From assembly GCF_015207755.1 (NCBI RefSeq), contig NZ_JADEWH010000021.1, positions 1 through 64,000 on the forward strand: a stretch of 64,000 bases of DNA, written 5' to 3'. This DNA is from Nodularia sp. LEGE 06071. Its GTDB lineage: Bacteria; Cyanobacteriota; Cyanobacteriia; Cyanobacteriales; Nostocaceae. Shown piece after piece: positions 16,541 through 25,056 of this stretch. The position numbers were made by a program, and so were the translations under genes. Position 1 is the first letter of the stretch. Every line of letters starts with the position of its first letter. A model generated the notes under the pieces. The model ran no database searches. It was not told the DNA's origin and saw only the letters and a list, made by a program, of their open reading frames with translations.

Positions 16541-17755
16541 CTAATCCTTAGCCGTTTTGCTAAAAATTTGGTAATACAGCCATGTACTAGCTTCCTTCAC
16601 TGGAAAAAACAGGTATGTCAGCGGATTTATCGTCACAATAATATTGCGGTAATCTCGTCGTGCTAAAAACAAGATCCCACGAGCTACCTGCTGCGCTGAC
16701 ATCACCCCATAAGGATTGAGTTGACTTTTAAAAGGCCCCAGAATTAACTTACGAATTACACAATTTCCATCCAACCGCTTCAGGGTGACAAGATTTCCTA
16801 ATGTGCGTTTACTCAGTTCATAAAGGGGACTTAAAGCCGGGGAAACCTCAGCCTCAGAAGTATTCACCCAGATTTCCTTGGTGGCTTTGGCTTGTGGTCC
16901 GGTGACAGTGGTTAAAAATATATCCATCAACCGCAACGCTGAGAAAGTATTCACCTCATAGGAAGATGCGATCGCTTCCGGTGTGCGGCTATTGTAAACA
17001 TTGACACCGTGATTGATAATCAAAATATCGATTTTCTCTAAACTATCTTTGAGTTCAGCTTCATTACCTAACTCCCAGGAAAGGACTTTAAAATTAGTCT
17101 GCGGTGCTAATTTTTCGGGGTTAGTAGTTAAGGCTACCACTTTGGCATTATGCTTGAGCAGTTCCGCCGCTAATGCTTGACCGAGAGAACCGGACGCGCC
17201 AGTTAAAGCGATTGTTTTACCTTTGAGTGATAAACCCGTACCAAGTATTTTATCCACGAGAGGAAAGACACCACTGTAGTATGCATTCACATCATCAAAA
17301 TGATGTCGCCAATGGTAAGTGCGATTTACCCACCAAACAGAGGGAATTATCTGTAAAGGGCCGGGTAAGTGATTGTAATCTGTATCGATTTTACCAGAGA
17401 AATATCGCACAGAAGCACCATACAAGAAGGTACAGCCATAGAGAACTCCCAGCCATAACCCCATTTGGTGAACCACTAAAGCCATGATGGTTAAAGCCGC
17501 AACCAGTAAACCCGACTCCAGAATATCGTGATAAAGCTGAGAATCTTGGTAAGCTTGCACAGAGACTATGGATAAATCGCGACGATATACTTGATGATGC
17601 TTATTGTGCCATTTAGCCAGCCATTTGACCTCGTGACACAAAACATGGTAACTGTCTCTTAAGACTTCAGCCAGCAACAGCGAAAAGACTCCCCAGCCAG
17701 CAAACTGCAAACCAGTATTGACCAACACCCCATTAATCTGACTAAACATTGTCAT
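16541..17755 (-). CDS. Fatty acid hydroxylase-like/short-chain dehydrogenase fusion protein
   Basis: A roughly 404-residue protein of the type annotated 'bifunctional sterol desaturase/short chain dehydrogenase'. The N-terminal half has hydrophobic segments and His clusters (YHVLCHEVKWLAKWHNKHH and RTYHWRHHFDDVN), as in di-iron hydroxylases. The C-terminal half, from about residue 180, is an SDR: KTIALTGASGSLGQALAAELL (cofactor loop), LIINHGVN, and LYELSKRTLG (Tyr-x-x-x-Lys). A lipid or pigment substrate is likely but unknown. Starts at 17767 (GTG), 17755 (ATG) and 17749 (ATG) are possible. Confidence 0.8.
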   Translation of the reverse strand: MTMFSQINGVLVNTGLQFAGWGVFSLLLAEVLRDSYHVLCHEVKWLAKWHNKHHQVYRRDLSIVSVQAYQDSQLYHDILESGLLVAALTIMALVVHQMGLWLGVLYGCTFLYGASVRYFSGKIDTDYNHLPGPLQIIPSVWWVNRTYHWRHHFDDVNAYYSGVFPLVDKILGTGLSLKGKTIALTGASGSLGQALAAELLKHNAKVVALTTNPEKLAPQTNFKVLSWELGNEAELKDSLEKIDILIINHGVNVYNSRTPEAIASSYEVNTFSALRLMDIFLTTVTGPQAKATKEIWVNTSEAEVSPALSPLYELSKRTLGNLVTLKRLDGNCVIRKLILGPFKSQLNPYGVMSAQQVARGILFLARRDYRNIIVTINPLTYLFFPVKEASTWLYYQIFSKTAKD

Positions 17756-18295
17756 ATTTTCCTGCACACCACTTATCTTAATCTTTCTTCATATTGTGAC
17801 AGAATAGATTAACCCGACGTTACACAGCAAACTAAAAATTAAAATCACTCGCCAGAACACCGCACACAATATATTATGCGTTGCTGATTACAAGTATGAA
17901 TTACCTCACGCAGAGGCGCAGAGACGCAGAGAGAGTAAGAAATTACAGCAATTTTCCGGTACATGAGTATTTTATAGTGAGCAGGCTATGAGCCAGGGAT
18001 ATCAACTTCAGTAATATTACATAAGTATAAATAATTGATATTGTCATTTATTAAGGAATAACACTAATTTAATTTATATAGATTCATGCGTAAAATTAAA
18101 CGATATTTTGTATTTTTACGGTAAAAACTTTAATACTAAACTACTGAGTAGTATTACAACCGCCACAGACGACGATACATAACGAACAAAACTGGTTAAT
18201 AAAAGTAGTATCAATTCGTTAGAATTTATACTAACAAAAAAGTAGTTTATTGTTCAGCACCTTGTACATAAAAACTGATAAATAGTAAAGTAAAA
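17756..18295. other. AT-rich spacer at the left edge of the dynamin segment
   Basis: No gene in 540 bp. It contains a CGCAGAGGCGCAGAGACGCAG repeat at 17905-17938, whose flanks (TTGCTGAT... and ...GAGAGTAAG) resemble the spacer at 52994-53045. The rest, 18000-18295, is strongly AT-rich and should hold the promoter of the dynamin gene. No tRNA fragment was seen that would mark an island end. Confidence 0.5.
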
Positions 18296-19081
18296 ATGCA
18301 AATCGATATTGATTCTAGGTTAAACAACACCCGTAAGCTTTTAAATGAGTTAGGTAATTCCGTTTCTAAGTTAGTTAACTCGTCTCCTGATATTGCTGAA
18401 GATCCAGGGATTAAATCTTGTTTAGCAGGATTTTTAACTGCTTATCAAGAAGCAGTCCAACGATTAGAAAATCCTAGTTTCCGCATTGCAACTATTGGGA
18501 CAACCTCTTCTGGAAAATCAACTATAGTTAATGCTCTAATTGGTCGTAAAATTGCACCAATTGAAAACGGCGAAATGAGTGGTGGTGTTCTTACCCTCAA
18601 ACATTCACTCGCACAGAAATTAGTCATTGCAGAAACAGAGGATGCTGCTTGGGAGACTGGAGAATGGACAGGGTTAACTGATGAAGATTTATACCAGCGC
18701 ATCAGTACAGTCATGCACTCCTATCACCATGCGCGTAAAAAGCGTGAGTATGTTGCACCACAAATAACAGCTTATGTTCCGCTTTTACCTGCTTGTGATC
18801 CTTCTTTGTTAGGTTTACCGGCAAGTATAGGAATAGAATTAATTGATTTACCAGGTTTGAAATCAATTCAAGACCGGACTAATTTAGCAACTATTCAACA
18901 GCAAGTGAATAAAGCCTTTAGTTTAGTGGCTTTGGACTATATGCAAGTGGATGATGACCACAGAAAACGCTTATTAGAAGAATTAAAAAAAGTTGTTGAA
19001 TATTTACAGGGTCGCACAGACTCAATGATTTTTATTTTAAACCGGGTAGACCACCGAGGTGCAGATGATTTTCCTCTATAA
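18296..19081 (+). CDS. Dynamin-like GTPase, N-terminal part
   Basis: 261 residues carrying most of the GTPase core: P-loop IGTTSSGKSTIVNALIG, a switch segment around GGVLTLKHS, G3 ELIDLPGLKS (DxPG) and G4-like ILNRVDH. A short N-terminal helical region precedes it. On its own it lacks the end of the G domain and the stalk, so it should not form a complete dynamin. Family members bind and remodel membranes in a GTP-dependent way. It is the upstream half of the interrupted gene. Confidence 0.75.
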   Translation: MQIDIDSRLNNTRKLLNELGNSVSKLVNSSPDIAEDPGIKSCLAGFLTAYQEAVQRLENPSFRIATIGTTSSGKSTIVNALIGRKIAPIENGEMSGGVLTLKHSLAQKLVIAETEDAAWETGEWTGLTDEDLYQRISTVMHSYHHARKKREYVAPQITAYVPLLPACDPSLLGLPASIGIELIDLPGLKSIQDRTNLATIQQQVNKAFSLVALDYMQVDDDHRKRLLEELKKVVEYLQGRTDSMIFILNRVDHRGADDFPL

Positions 19082-19258
19082 GTACGAATTAATCAACTAA
19101 AAACAGAAATTCAAGAAGTTTTATCACTTCCCGAACCTCCTGATGTTCTACCTTTTAATGCTCGTCTTTTATATTATGCTCAATGTGCTTGGGGTGCAGG
19201 TGCTTTTAATGAACCTTCAATAGTAGAACCACAGGTAAGGTCAAGATGTTTAAAAGCA

Positions 19259-20809
19259 ATGTTTCAAGACTGCGCTGGAGTAATTCGTTTAAACACCAAA
19301 GAAAACCGGGAATTAAAACAATGGTTTCGTGATGTTGAAGATTATGTTGAAGATAATAATTTTGTTGATGATGAAACCATGCGTAAAATTATCCGCTATT
19401 CTTTAGAATGGAGTGGTGGTAGAGAACTTTGGGAACGGTTTCGGTTTCGGGTGGAAGATTCCTTTGCTGAATTGGTAATACTTCCTGCATTAATAGACGT
19501 ATTTGATAATTACTCTGCTTTATCAGAGTTTTTGGATATCTTGATTCAAACAAGAAAGATTTATAATCAAGAACAAGTTAGTGAAGAAAGGGAGCGACTT
19601 GCTAAAATTCGTCATATTTTACATAAAAATATGAACCAAATAGCTAGAGAGTTTCAATCCGAAGTTGGACAATTGATAGGAGGATTGAAAAAAAATGACC
19701 CTAAAACTCAAATTCAAATTAAAAAAAATGCTCAAAAAAAAGGACGTGATGGTTTTGCTCGGATTTTTTATGCTGTTAATCAGGTAGAAAAAGATTTAAA
19801 TGCTGTTCTAATTAGTCCAGTGCGTGATTCTTTTGCTCAAAATCAAGGCGCTTTTGATTTAAGAGATAAATTAAGAGAAGTCATATCACCTGCTTTAGCT
19901 GATGATGTTGCTAAAACCTATGATAATGTGAGCCGAAGAATTAGCCAATTTTCTCAAGAATCAGAATATTTAGTTAAGCGTGTACGGGCTGATGATGAAA
20001 AAGGTACAAAGGAGCTTGAACACGATGAACGCCATGTTCGTCTTCTGTATCACACGATGAGACAAGCTATATCAGCTAGAGCCGAGTTTTTTCTTCAAGG
20101 AAAAGCCTTGGCTTTTGAAGAGGCTCTAGAATCATTAGTTAAGGCACAAGTTGCGAGACTAAAAATTTGTTTATCTGAAGGTAGTGTTGATTCTTTCATT
20201 GATTTTGAAAAAGCAGTAATCAGTGATTTACACAAAAAGTTAGCTCAAACTTTACCAACTCTACCAGATAAATTTTTTGAAATCTCAGATGATATTAAGC
20301 AAAATCGCTCTAAAAAAACAGAAGTTGTTGGACAAAAAACTGAGGAGGTAACACGCACAAAAACAGAACAGGAAACTTATACCGAATCTTATCAAAGTGG
20401 TTCTTGTTTTCAAAGCACTAAAACTAGAACAAAAACCAGACCAATAACACGCAAATATAAAGAATCTGTAACTCGTGATATAACCGCAGATGTTGAATAT
20501 GTTGAACTTTTTCTTCCATCCCCAGACTTAATGGCAAAACAATGGTTAAGTGGAGTAGACAAGGGAAAAGAAAGTTTGTGGGATGTTTTACTTAATTGGA
20601 TTACCAAGCGTTTAGAATATGTAAAAACGCTATTTGAAGATTCAGTTAATGATATTACTTATCTGGCTGAAAGGTCTTTAGACAAGCAATTAAGGATTAT
20701 TGAGGATAATTTTCAGCAAGAACAAGAATTTTGGCATGATTTTGAACATGAAAAAGATTATTTAACATCAATTTGCCAAAGATTAGAAAAAGAATTTAGT
20801 GAATCTTAA
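19259..20809 (+). CDS. Dynamin-like protein, C-terminal stalk part
   Basis: 516 residues in frame with the upstream GTPase part. The sequence is helical and charged (LLKxI, EEVTRTKTEQETYTES, long Lys/Glu-rich stretches), as in the stalk and membrane-contact region of bacterial dynamin-like proteins. There is no P-loop. Translation could restart at the ATG at 19259, but no ribosome-binding site is evident, so I regard it as a remnant of the full gene unless expression shows otherwise. Confidence 0.6.
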   Translation: MFQDCAGVIRLNTKENRELKQWFRDVEDYVEDNNFVDDETMRKIIRYSLEWSGGRELWERFRFRVEDSFAELVILPALIDVFDNYSALSEFLDILIQTRKIYNQEQVSEERERLAKIRHILHKNMNQIAREFQSEVGQLIGGLKKNDPKTQIQIKKNAQKKGRDGFARIFYAVNQVEKDLNAVLISPVRDSFAQNQGAFDLRDKLREVISPALADDVAKTYDNVSRRISQFSQESEYLVKRVRADDEKGTKELEHDERHVRLLYHTMRQAISARAEFFLQGKALAFEEALESLVKAQVARLKICLSEGSVDSFIDFEKAVISDLHKKLAQTLPTLPDKFFEISDDIKQNRSKKTEVVGQKTEEVTRTKTEQETYTESYQSGSCFQSTKTRTKTRPITRKYKESVTRDITADVEYVELFLPSPDLMAKQWLSGVDKGKESLWDVLLNWITKRLEYVKTLFEDSVNDITYLAERSLDKQLRIIEDNFQQEQEFWHDFEHEKDYLTSICQRLEKEFSES

Positions 20810-20862
20810 TTCTGCTTTTATTTAGTTGTTTGGTGGTGTAATGCTCCCAATTAAAATTATGT

Positions 20863-21777
20863 ATGTGGAGAAAATTTAATTTGAATATGTTTGTAAAAAT
20901 ATTGCAAGAAGTCAGAGATAAAACTCAGATTGAATGCCAAAATTGTCGCTATGTTAATGATTATTTATTAGCATCTGTCAGTGTTTGGTGTGATAAACTA
21001 AATTTGCATGATAATATCAAAAACTATATTATTAGAGAATATCAATCTTATGGATTTACAAGCTTGATAGATTATTTATATAGTTTGTGGAAAACTGAAA
21101 AGAGAGAAGAAAAAGACTGGAGAGGAAACGTAAAAATAACTTATCCAACAAGTAAATTACATAATTTAGTTGCATCCATTTTAAATAAAATAAATGTTAG
21201 GAGTGAACCAAATGTTAGGAGTGAACCAATGGAAATTATTGTAATTGGTGCTTTTGTCGTTACAGCAGTAGGTTACTGGATTCATATCCTAAATAGCGGA
21301 CAAAATCAAGTACAACAACTAAGTCTTAGAGTAGAGCCAAAACAAAATGAAAATCCTCCCACTATTCCATCTCTTACTGTAAATAAAACAATTAATAAAT
21401 ATTTTTTGGTTTTAGTTGTTTCCGCCTCAGAAGCGAAATTTCTGGAAACATTACAAACTAAATCACGCCTTGACTTAAGTGATGGAGAAAGACTGTATAA
21501 AATTACCAACTATTTATGGCTTGGCTCTGAAAGTGAATTTAATCAAGGTAAGACAGAGATAAATAATTATTTAGTAAGCACAAGAGAAGAGTCAGAATAT
21601 GATATTCACTTAGTGTATTTTGAGATGAAAAGACTAGATGAGAGGTTCAAAGAAAATATTAATCAAGTTGATAGATTTGATGCTTTTCGTGATTTAGCTA
21701 ATTCATACATTAGTTTTACTGTATCACCCAGACTACAAATGGAAGCATACGGGAATTTTGAAGTTTATAACTGCTAA
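20863..21777 (+). CDS. Unrecognised membrane-anchored protein of the dynamin cassette
   Basis: 304 residues, no family recognised. The N-terminal 120 residues are helical with a possible Cys pair (IECQNCRY) and one more Cys. A 7-residue unit (NVRSEPN/NVRSEPM) is duplicated just before a single membrane helix (EIIVIGAFVVTAVGYWIHIL, about 125-146). The C-terminal 150 residues look like a soluble alpha/beta domain (INKYFLVLVVSASEAKFLETL). It starts 54 bp after the dynamin stop and ends 15 bp before the next gene, so the three are probably co-transcribed. Confidence 0.65.
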   Translation: MWRKFNLNMFVKILQEVRDKTQIECQNCRYVNDYLLASVSVWCDKLNLHDNIKNYIIREYQSYGFTSLIDYLYSLWKTEKREEKDWRGNVKITYPTSKLHNLVASILNKINVRSEPNVRSEPMEIIVIGAFVVTAVGYWIHILNSGQNQVQQLSLRVEPKQNENPPTIPSLTVNKTINKYFLVLVVSASEAKFLETLQTKSRLDLSDGERLYKITNYLWLGSESEFNQGKTEINNYLVSTREESEYDIHLVYFEMKRLDERFKENINQVDRFDAFRDLANSYISFTVSPRLQMEAYGNFEVYNC

Positions 21778-21791
21778 ACGAGATTATAAAA

Positions 21792-23105
21792 ATGTTAATT
21801 GATACCACTCTTCTAGCTAACAGTCCCGAAATTATCAACGGTTTATTAAATGGCTCAATGCAACGCTATGGTAGTGTTATTCGTTGGGCTGCTGGTACAG
21901 AGAATGCAGGTCAAATTGTTCGCCATTTAGCAGAAACACCTGAATTGACTAGAAAATTAATAGATTTTGGATTTTCTCCCATATTTGGTGGGGCTGATAT
22001 TATTGGTCATGGGTTGACTTATCATAAATTAATAGGGATTGAAAACACGTTATCCTCAGTTATGGGATTAAGTCAAATAGCTGCGGGTGCAAGCGTTTTA
22101 AATCTGGGTGTCAGCATTGCTGGTTTTGCCTATATGGGTTATAAACTGCACCAAGTTCAAAAGCAATTAGGTTATCTTCAAGAGTTTATGGAAGGAGGCT
22201 TTAACCGAATTGAAACGGGCTTAAATCATCTAGAAAATGGTATGATGAGGGGCTTTAAGCAAGTTGAAAATAGTTTAAATCATGTTAATAAACGTTTAGA
22301 TAATATCTCTGGACAACTGGCTTATATTTACCTATTAGTAGAAGATAGCCGAGAGAAACAACAAAGCCTCGCTAAAGCAATTTCTCATCTGCATCAAGCA
22401 ATGTTAATTAAAGAGATTGCTGCTTTAAATGCTGAACTACAAGACCGCTCTCGCTTTCCCAATGAATCACCTAGAGAATCTCTCAAAGTTGCTTCTAGAG
22501 TGCGTTTATTTTTAGCCAACCAAGCCTTACAAGTTACCCCAGCATTAGATGCTGAATTAATGCTGAATACTGATGTTTCTATTCAAGGTTGGGCTGTAGC
22601 TACTGCAACGGAAGCAAATTTGCTTTTAGAGATTGGTAAACATCAAGAAGCTAAAGAATTACTGGCTGTAGAAGTGCCGAAGTTTAAACAAATAGCGCAA
22701 AGATGGGGTAATGAGTTAATTAGTCATGAAAAATCTCATTTATCTACAGCTTATCGGTTTACTAACTCTCGTTTTCACGATTATATCACCCCAGAAAGAG
22801 TAGAAAGAATTACCGAAATTTCTCCACGCGATCGCACGTTATCACCTGAGCAAATTCGTTGGCAGAAAACCAATGTTGATGTAGAGTTTGAAATGTCTTA
22901 TAGCTCCCAGTGGGATGAAGCCTGGACATATCGTCAAATTGCTGTGGCTGAATATTTAGATACTCTCAGCGAACTTTCAGCCAGGTTAGACAGTTTACAA
23001 TCGTTTGCGGCTTTATGCGAAAGTCACAATGTTAAAAGTAGCCGTGATATTTTACCTAATGCTGATGCTGGGGTAGGCTTGTATATTTTACCTGCTCATG
23101 AATAA
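21792..23105 (+). CDS. Unrecognised protein with hydrophobic hairpin and coiled coil, dynamin cassette
   Basis: 437 residues, no family recognised. A hydrophobic region at about 75-118 (ENTLSSVMGLSQIAAGASVL, NLGVSIAGFAYMGYKL) is followed by heptad-like repeats (LQEFMEGGFNRIETGLNHLE, MMRGFKQVENSLNHVNKRL), a probable coiled coil, and then a helical C-terminal domain with tetratricopeptide-like spacing (LLLEIGKHQEAKELL). It starts 15 bp after the preceding gene. The layout (membrane-active helix plus coiled coil, next to a dynamin) suggests a membrane-acting partner, which is inference only. Confidence 0.65.
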   Translation: MLIDTTLLANSPEIINGLLNGSMQRYGSVIRWAAGTENAGQIVRHLAETPELTRKLIDFGFSPIFGGADIIGHGLTYHKLIGIENTLSSVMGLSQIAAGASVLNLGVSIAGFAYMGYKLHQVQKQLGYLQEFMEGGFNRIETGLNHLENGMMRGFKQVENSLNHVNKRLDNISGQLAYIYLLVEDSREKQQSLAKAISHLHQAMLIKEIAALNAELQDRSRFPNESPRESLKVASRVRLFLANQALQVTPALDAELMLNTDVSIQGWAVATATEANLLLEIGKHQEAKELLAVEVPKFKQIAQRWGNELISHEKSHLSTAYRFTNSRFHDYITPERVERITEISPRDRTLSPEQIRWQKTNVDVEFEMSYSSQWDEAWTYRQIAVAEYLDTLSELSARLDSLQSFAALCESHNVKSSRDILPNADAGVGLYILPAHE

Positions 23106-23155
23106 TTTTACACAAATCCTGAGTAGGCGATCGCCTATCTTGTAATTCAACAAAT

Positions 23156-24397
23156 TTATAATTCTGGCACTTGTAGGTTACGTTTATTACCTGCGTAATG
23201 CCTGTAAATAATTTCTGGAGAGTTACCAACCCACCTCCCTACATCCTTGGCATCAATATCAGCTTCCAGACAAAGAGTAATAAAAGTGTGTCTGCATTGG
23301 TAAGGTTTGCGATACTCGCTGATTACACCCTGTTTTACAAGTTGAGTTACGATTCCATCTATATGTGTACCACGATGATTTTTGTAGCCTTTCCAGGCAT
23401 GATTGAGAAAATCGCCAAAGTCTACTATGCCGCCTTTCTTGCTTCTAAAGATAAAATCATCTGGGTTACAGTTCTCAGGCTTAATTGAGTCTAAAATTTC
23501 ACGTTGCTGATGATTAATCGGAAAACGTCTTTGGCTTTGGGTTTTCAATCCATTTTTGAGCGCTAGTCCTTTACTACTGATGGTAATTGCTTGCTCGAAT
23601 GTAATATATTTATCGCTAATATGCTTCCATTGTAGAGCGATCGCTTCTGATGGTCTGCACCCAGTGAAGAATAAGAATTTTACTAAAGGAGCATAGTAAG
23701 TGTAAAATTTACTCTCCTCAAATGCTTGAATGATGATGTCCCTTTCTTCCTTAGTAAATGGATTGATTTCAGATTCTGCCGATTCTGACTTTGGCATCTG
23801 AATATCTTTTGCCATACCCTGGAAGGGATTTGATTTTATCTGCTGACTCTGAAGCGCCCAATCACAACAAGCATTTATATTTGTCAAAGTACGTTTAGCT
23901 GCGTTAGCACTGAGATTAGCAATTAAATAGTCTCGAATCGCGATCGCATCATCCAAAGTTTTCGTTGGTAAGTTGGCGATATGATTACGATACTTTCGAT
24001 AATCAACAGCGTAAGTTGAAGGACTAACCTGTGGTTTTTTAAACTCAGCGTATTTTTCCCACAATTCTCCCAGGTCAAGTTGGGGGGTAGCTGAAGGAAT
24101 TTTTGGGGTAATTGGGGTAACAGTACTTAATGATGCTGCTGGCTTGTACTTTACTAAACTGGCATCAAATTCACCACAATCAATATCCCTCTGGATTTTT
24201 GCTGCCAAAGTCGATGCCTGATATTTTCCAAAAGGTGTATCTTCGTGCCTTGTTGAAAGGTAGAAACGCTTGGTTTTAACCTCTCCATCTGGAGTAATAA
24301 CTGGATGGGAAAAAACTAATTGGAGTCTACCGTTAGAGTTCTTGATCTGTACAGAACCCCGACTAGCAATACGTTGAGATTTTTTATTAGGCTGCAT
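23156..24397 (-). CDS. Tyrosine recombinase (phage/island integrase)
   Basis: A 413-residue tyrosine-recombinase family integrase. An N-terminal arm-binding domain (GSVQIKNSNGRLQLVFSHP, KTKRFYLSTRHEDTPFGKY) is followed by a SAM-like core-binding domain (about 110-200) and the catalytic domain with FFTGCRPSEAIALQW (first Arg), YQCRHTFITLCLEADID (second Arg) and the nucleophile in IYRHYAG. The box-II His is Tyr here (YxxR) and the GH of the usual LGH is GN. It sits 220 bp from tRNA-Cys, the typical site for such elements. Repeated TTTACCCCAG motifs precede its start. Confidence 0.9.
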   Translation of the reverse strand: MQPNKKSQRIASRGSVQIKNSNGRLQLVFSHPVITPDGEVKTKRFYLSTRHEDTPFGKYQASTLAAKIQRDIDCGEFDASLVKYKPAASLSTVTPITPKIPSATPQLDLGELWEKYAEFKKPQVSPSTYAVDYRKYRNHIANLPTKTLDDAIAIRDYLIANLSANAAKRTLTNINACCDWALQSQQIKSNPFQGMAKDIQMPKSESAESEINPFTKEERDIIIQAFEESKFYTYYAPLVKFLFFTGCRPSEAIALQWKHISDKYITFEQAITISSKGLALKNGLKTQSQRRFPINHQQREILDSIKPENCNPDDFIFRSKKGGIVDFGDFLNHAWKGYKNHRGTHIDGIVTQLVKQGVISEYRKPYQCRHTFITLCLEADIDAKDVGRWVGNSPEIIYRHYAGNKRNLQVPEL

Positions 24398-24410
24398 CAG
24401 GTTAATTGAT

Positions 24411-24499
24411 TGGGGTAAAGACCTTGATTTAACTTTACCCCAGTTTTACCCCAGAAAGTTATATTGGGGTAAAAACCTCTGCCTTACATTTTACCCCAG
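24411..24499. promoter_or_regulatory. Five TTTACCCC motifs upstream of the integrase
   Basis: TTTACCCCAG occurs at 24434-24443, 24445-24454 and 24490-24499. The complement GGGGTAAA occurs at 24412-24419 and 24466-24473. Direct and inverted copies in 90 bp immediately before the integrase start look like arm-type or excisionase/autoregulator sites. Confidence 0.5.
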
Positions 24500-24573
24500 A
24501 AGTTTCTCCCAACTACCCAAAATTAATCCAAAAATCTTTGCAGACTGTAAAAACACGCCCTTTCATTGCCAAT

Positions 24574-24594
24574 AAAAAAGGGCTTCAAAGCCCT
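24574..24594 (-). terminator. Rho-independent terminator of tRNA-Cys
   Basis: On the minus strand the stem AGGGCTT / AAGCCCT (7 bp, 2-base loop) is followed directly by a run of six T. It lies about 22 bp beyond the 3' end of the tRNA. Confidence 0.75.
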
Positions 24595-24616
24595 GTAATC
24601 TTTATATTTTATTAAA

Positions 24617-24687
<71 letters not shown>

Positions 24688-25056
24688 GCGATTGCTCTCA
24701 CGATTCCTTATCATAGCATCTTTTCTCTAAATTTACGCCCTACGTCTGAGGAAATTTTGCCTAACCTCAGCAAATTTAGTAGTTATTAGCTTTTTAACAT
24801 CCCAGGAGATGGCAACCTTGAATGAAGATTTGTGGGGATAGTGTGAGGAATTGATGAATTTTTGCCCAAGATGCGTGACGTAAAATACAAATAAAAATAC
24901 AATTTCACTCTTAAGATGGATGAAAATTCGTAACTTTTGGGAAATTGAATGTTTATTTATGGTTTTTAGCTTTATGATGACATCAAAATTAGTATGAACT
25001 TGGTTGGCTACTTTCCCGAAAATCAATCAGATATTAAGTTGCACATATCGCAATCC
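24688..25056. other. Divergent spacer, no gene recognised
   Basis: About 370 bp between tRNA-Cys and the phosphoesterase gene, with promoters expected on both sides. A minus-strand ORF here shows no family-like features and overlaps the phosphoesterase upstream region. No repeat recognised. Confidence 0.5.

Larger units (their letters stand above)
18296..20809 (+). pseudogene. Dynamin-like GTPase gene interrupted by one in-frame TAA
   Basis: The two ORFs 18296-19081 and 19259-20809 share a frame, and the frame between them (19082-19258) is open apart from the single TAA at 19079-19081. Reading through gives an 837-residue bacterial dynamin family protein. The residues after the stop (VRINQLKTEIQEVLSLPEPP) continue the GTPase domain naturally, so the ancestral protein was continuous. 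One C-to-T change (CAA to TAA) would explain the stop. It is either a recent nonsense mutation, a sequencing error or a read-through codon. Two downstream genes follow in the same direction. Confidence 0.8.

Noticed and set aside
17756-18295. Second tRNA-Cys fragment as the left island boundary
   Set aside because: I searched by eye for the tRNA 3' end sequence here and did not find it.
24733-25026. Minus-strand ORF of 97 aa upstream of the phosphoesterase
   Set aside because: Overlaps the divergent promoter region, low-complexity basic composition, no family features.
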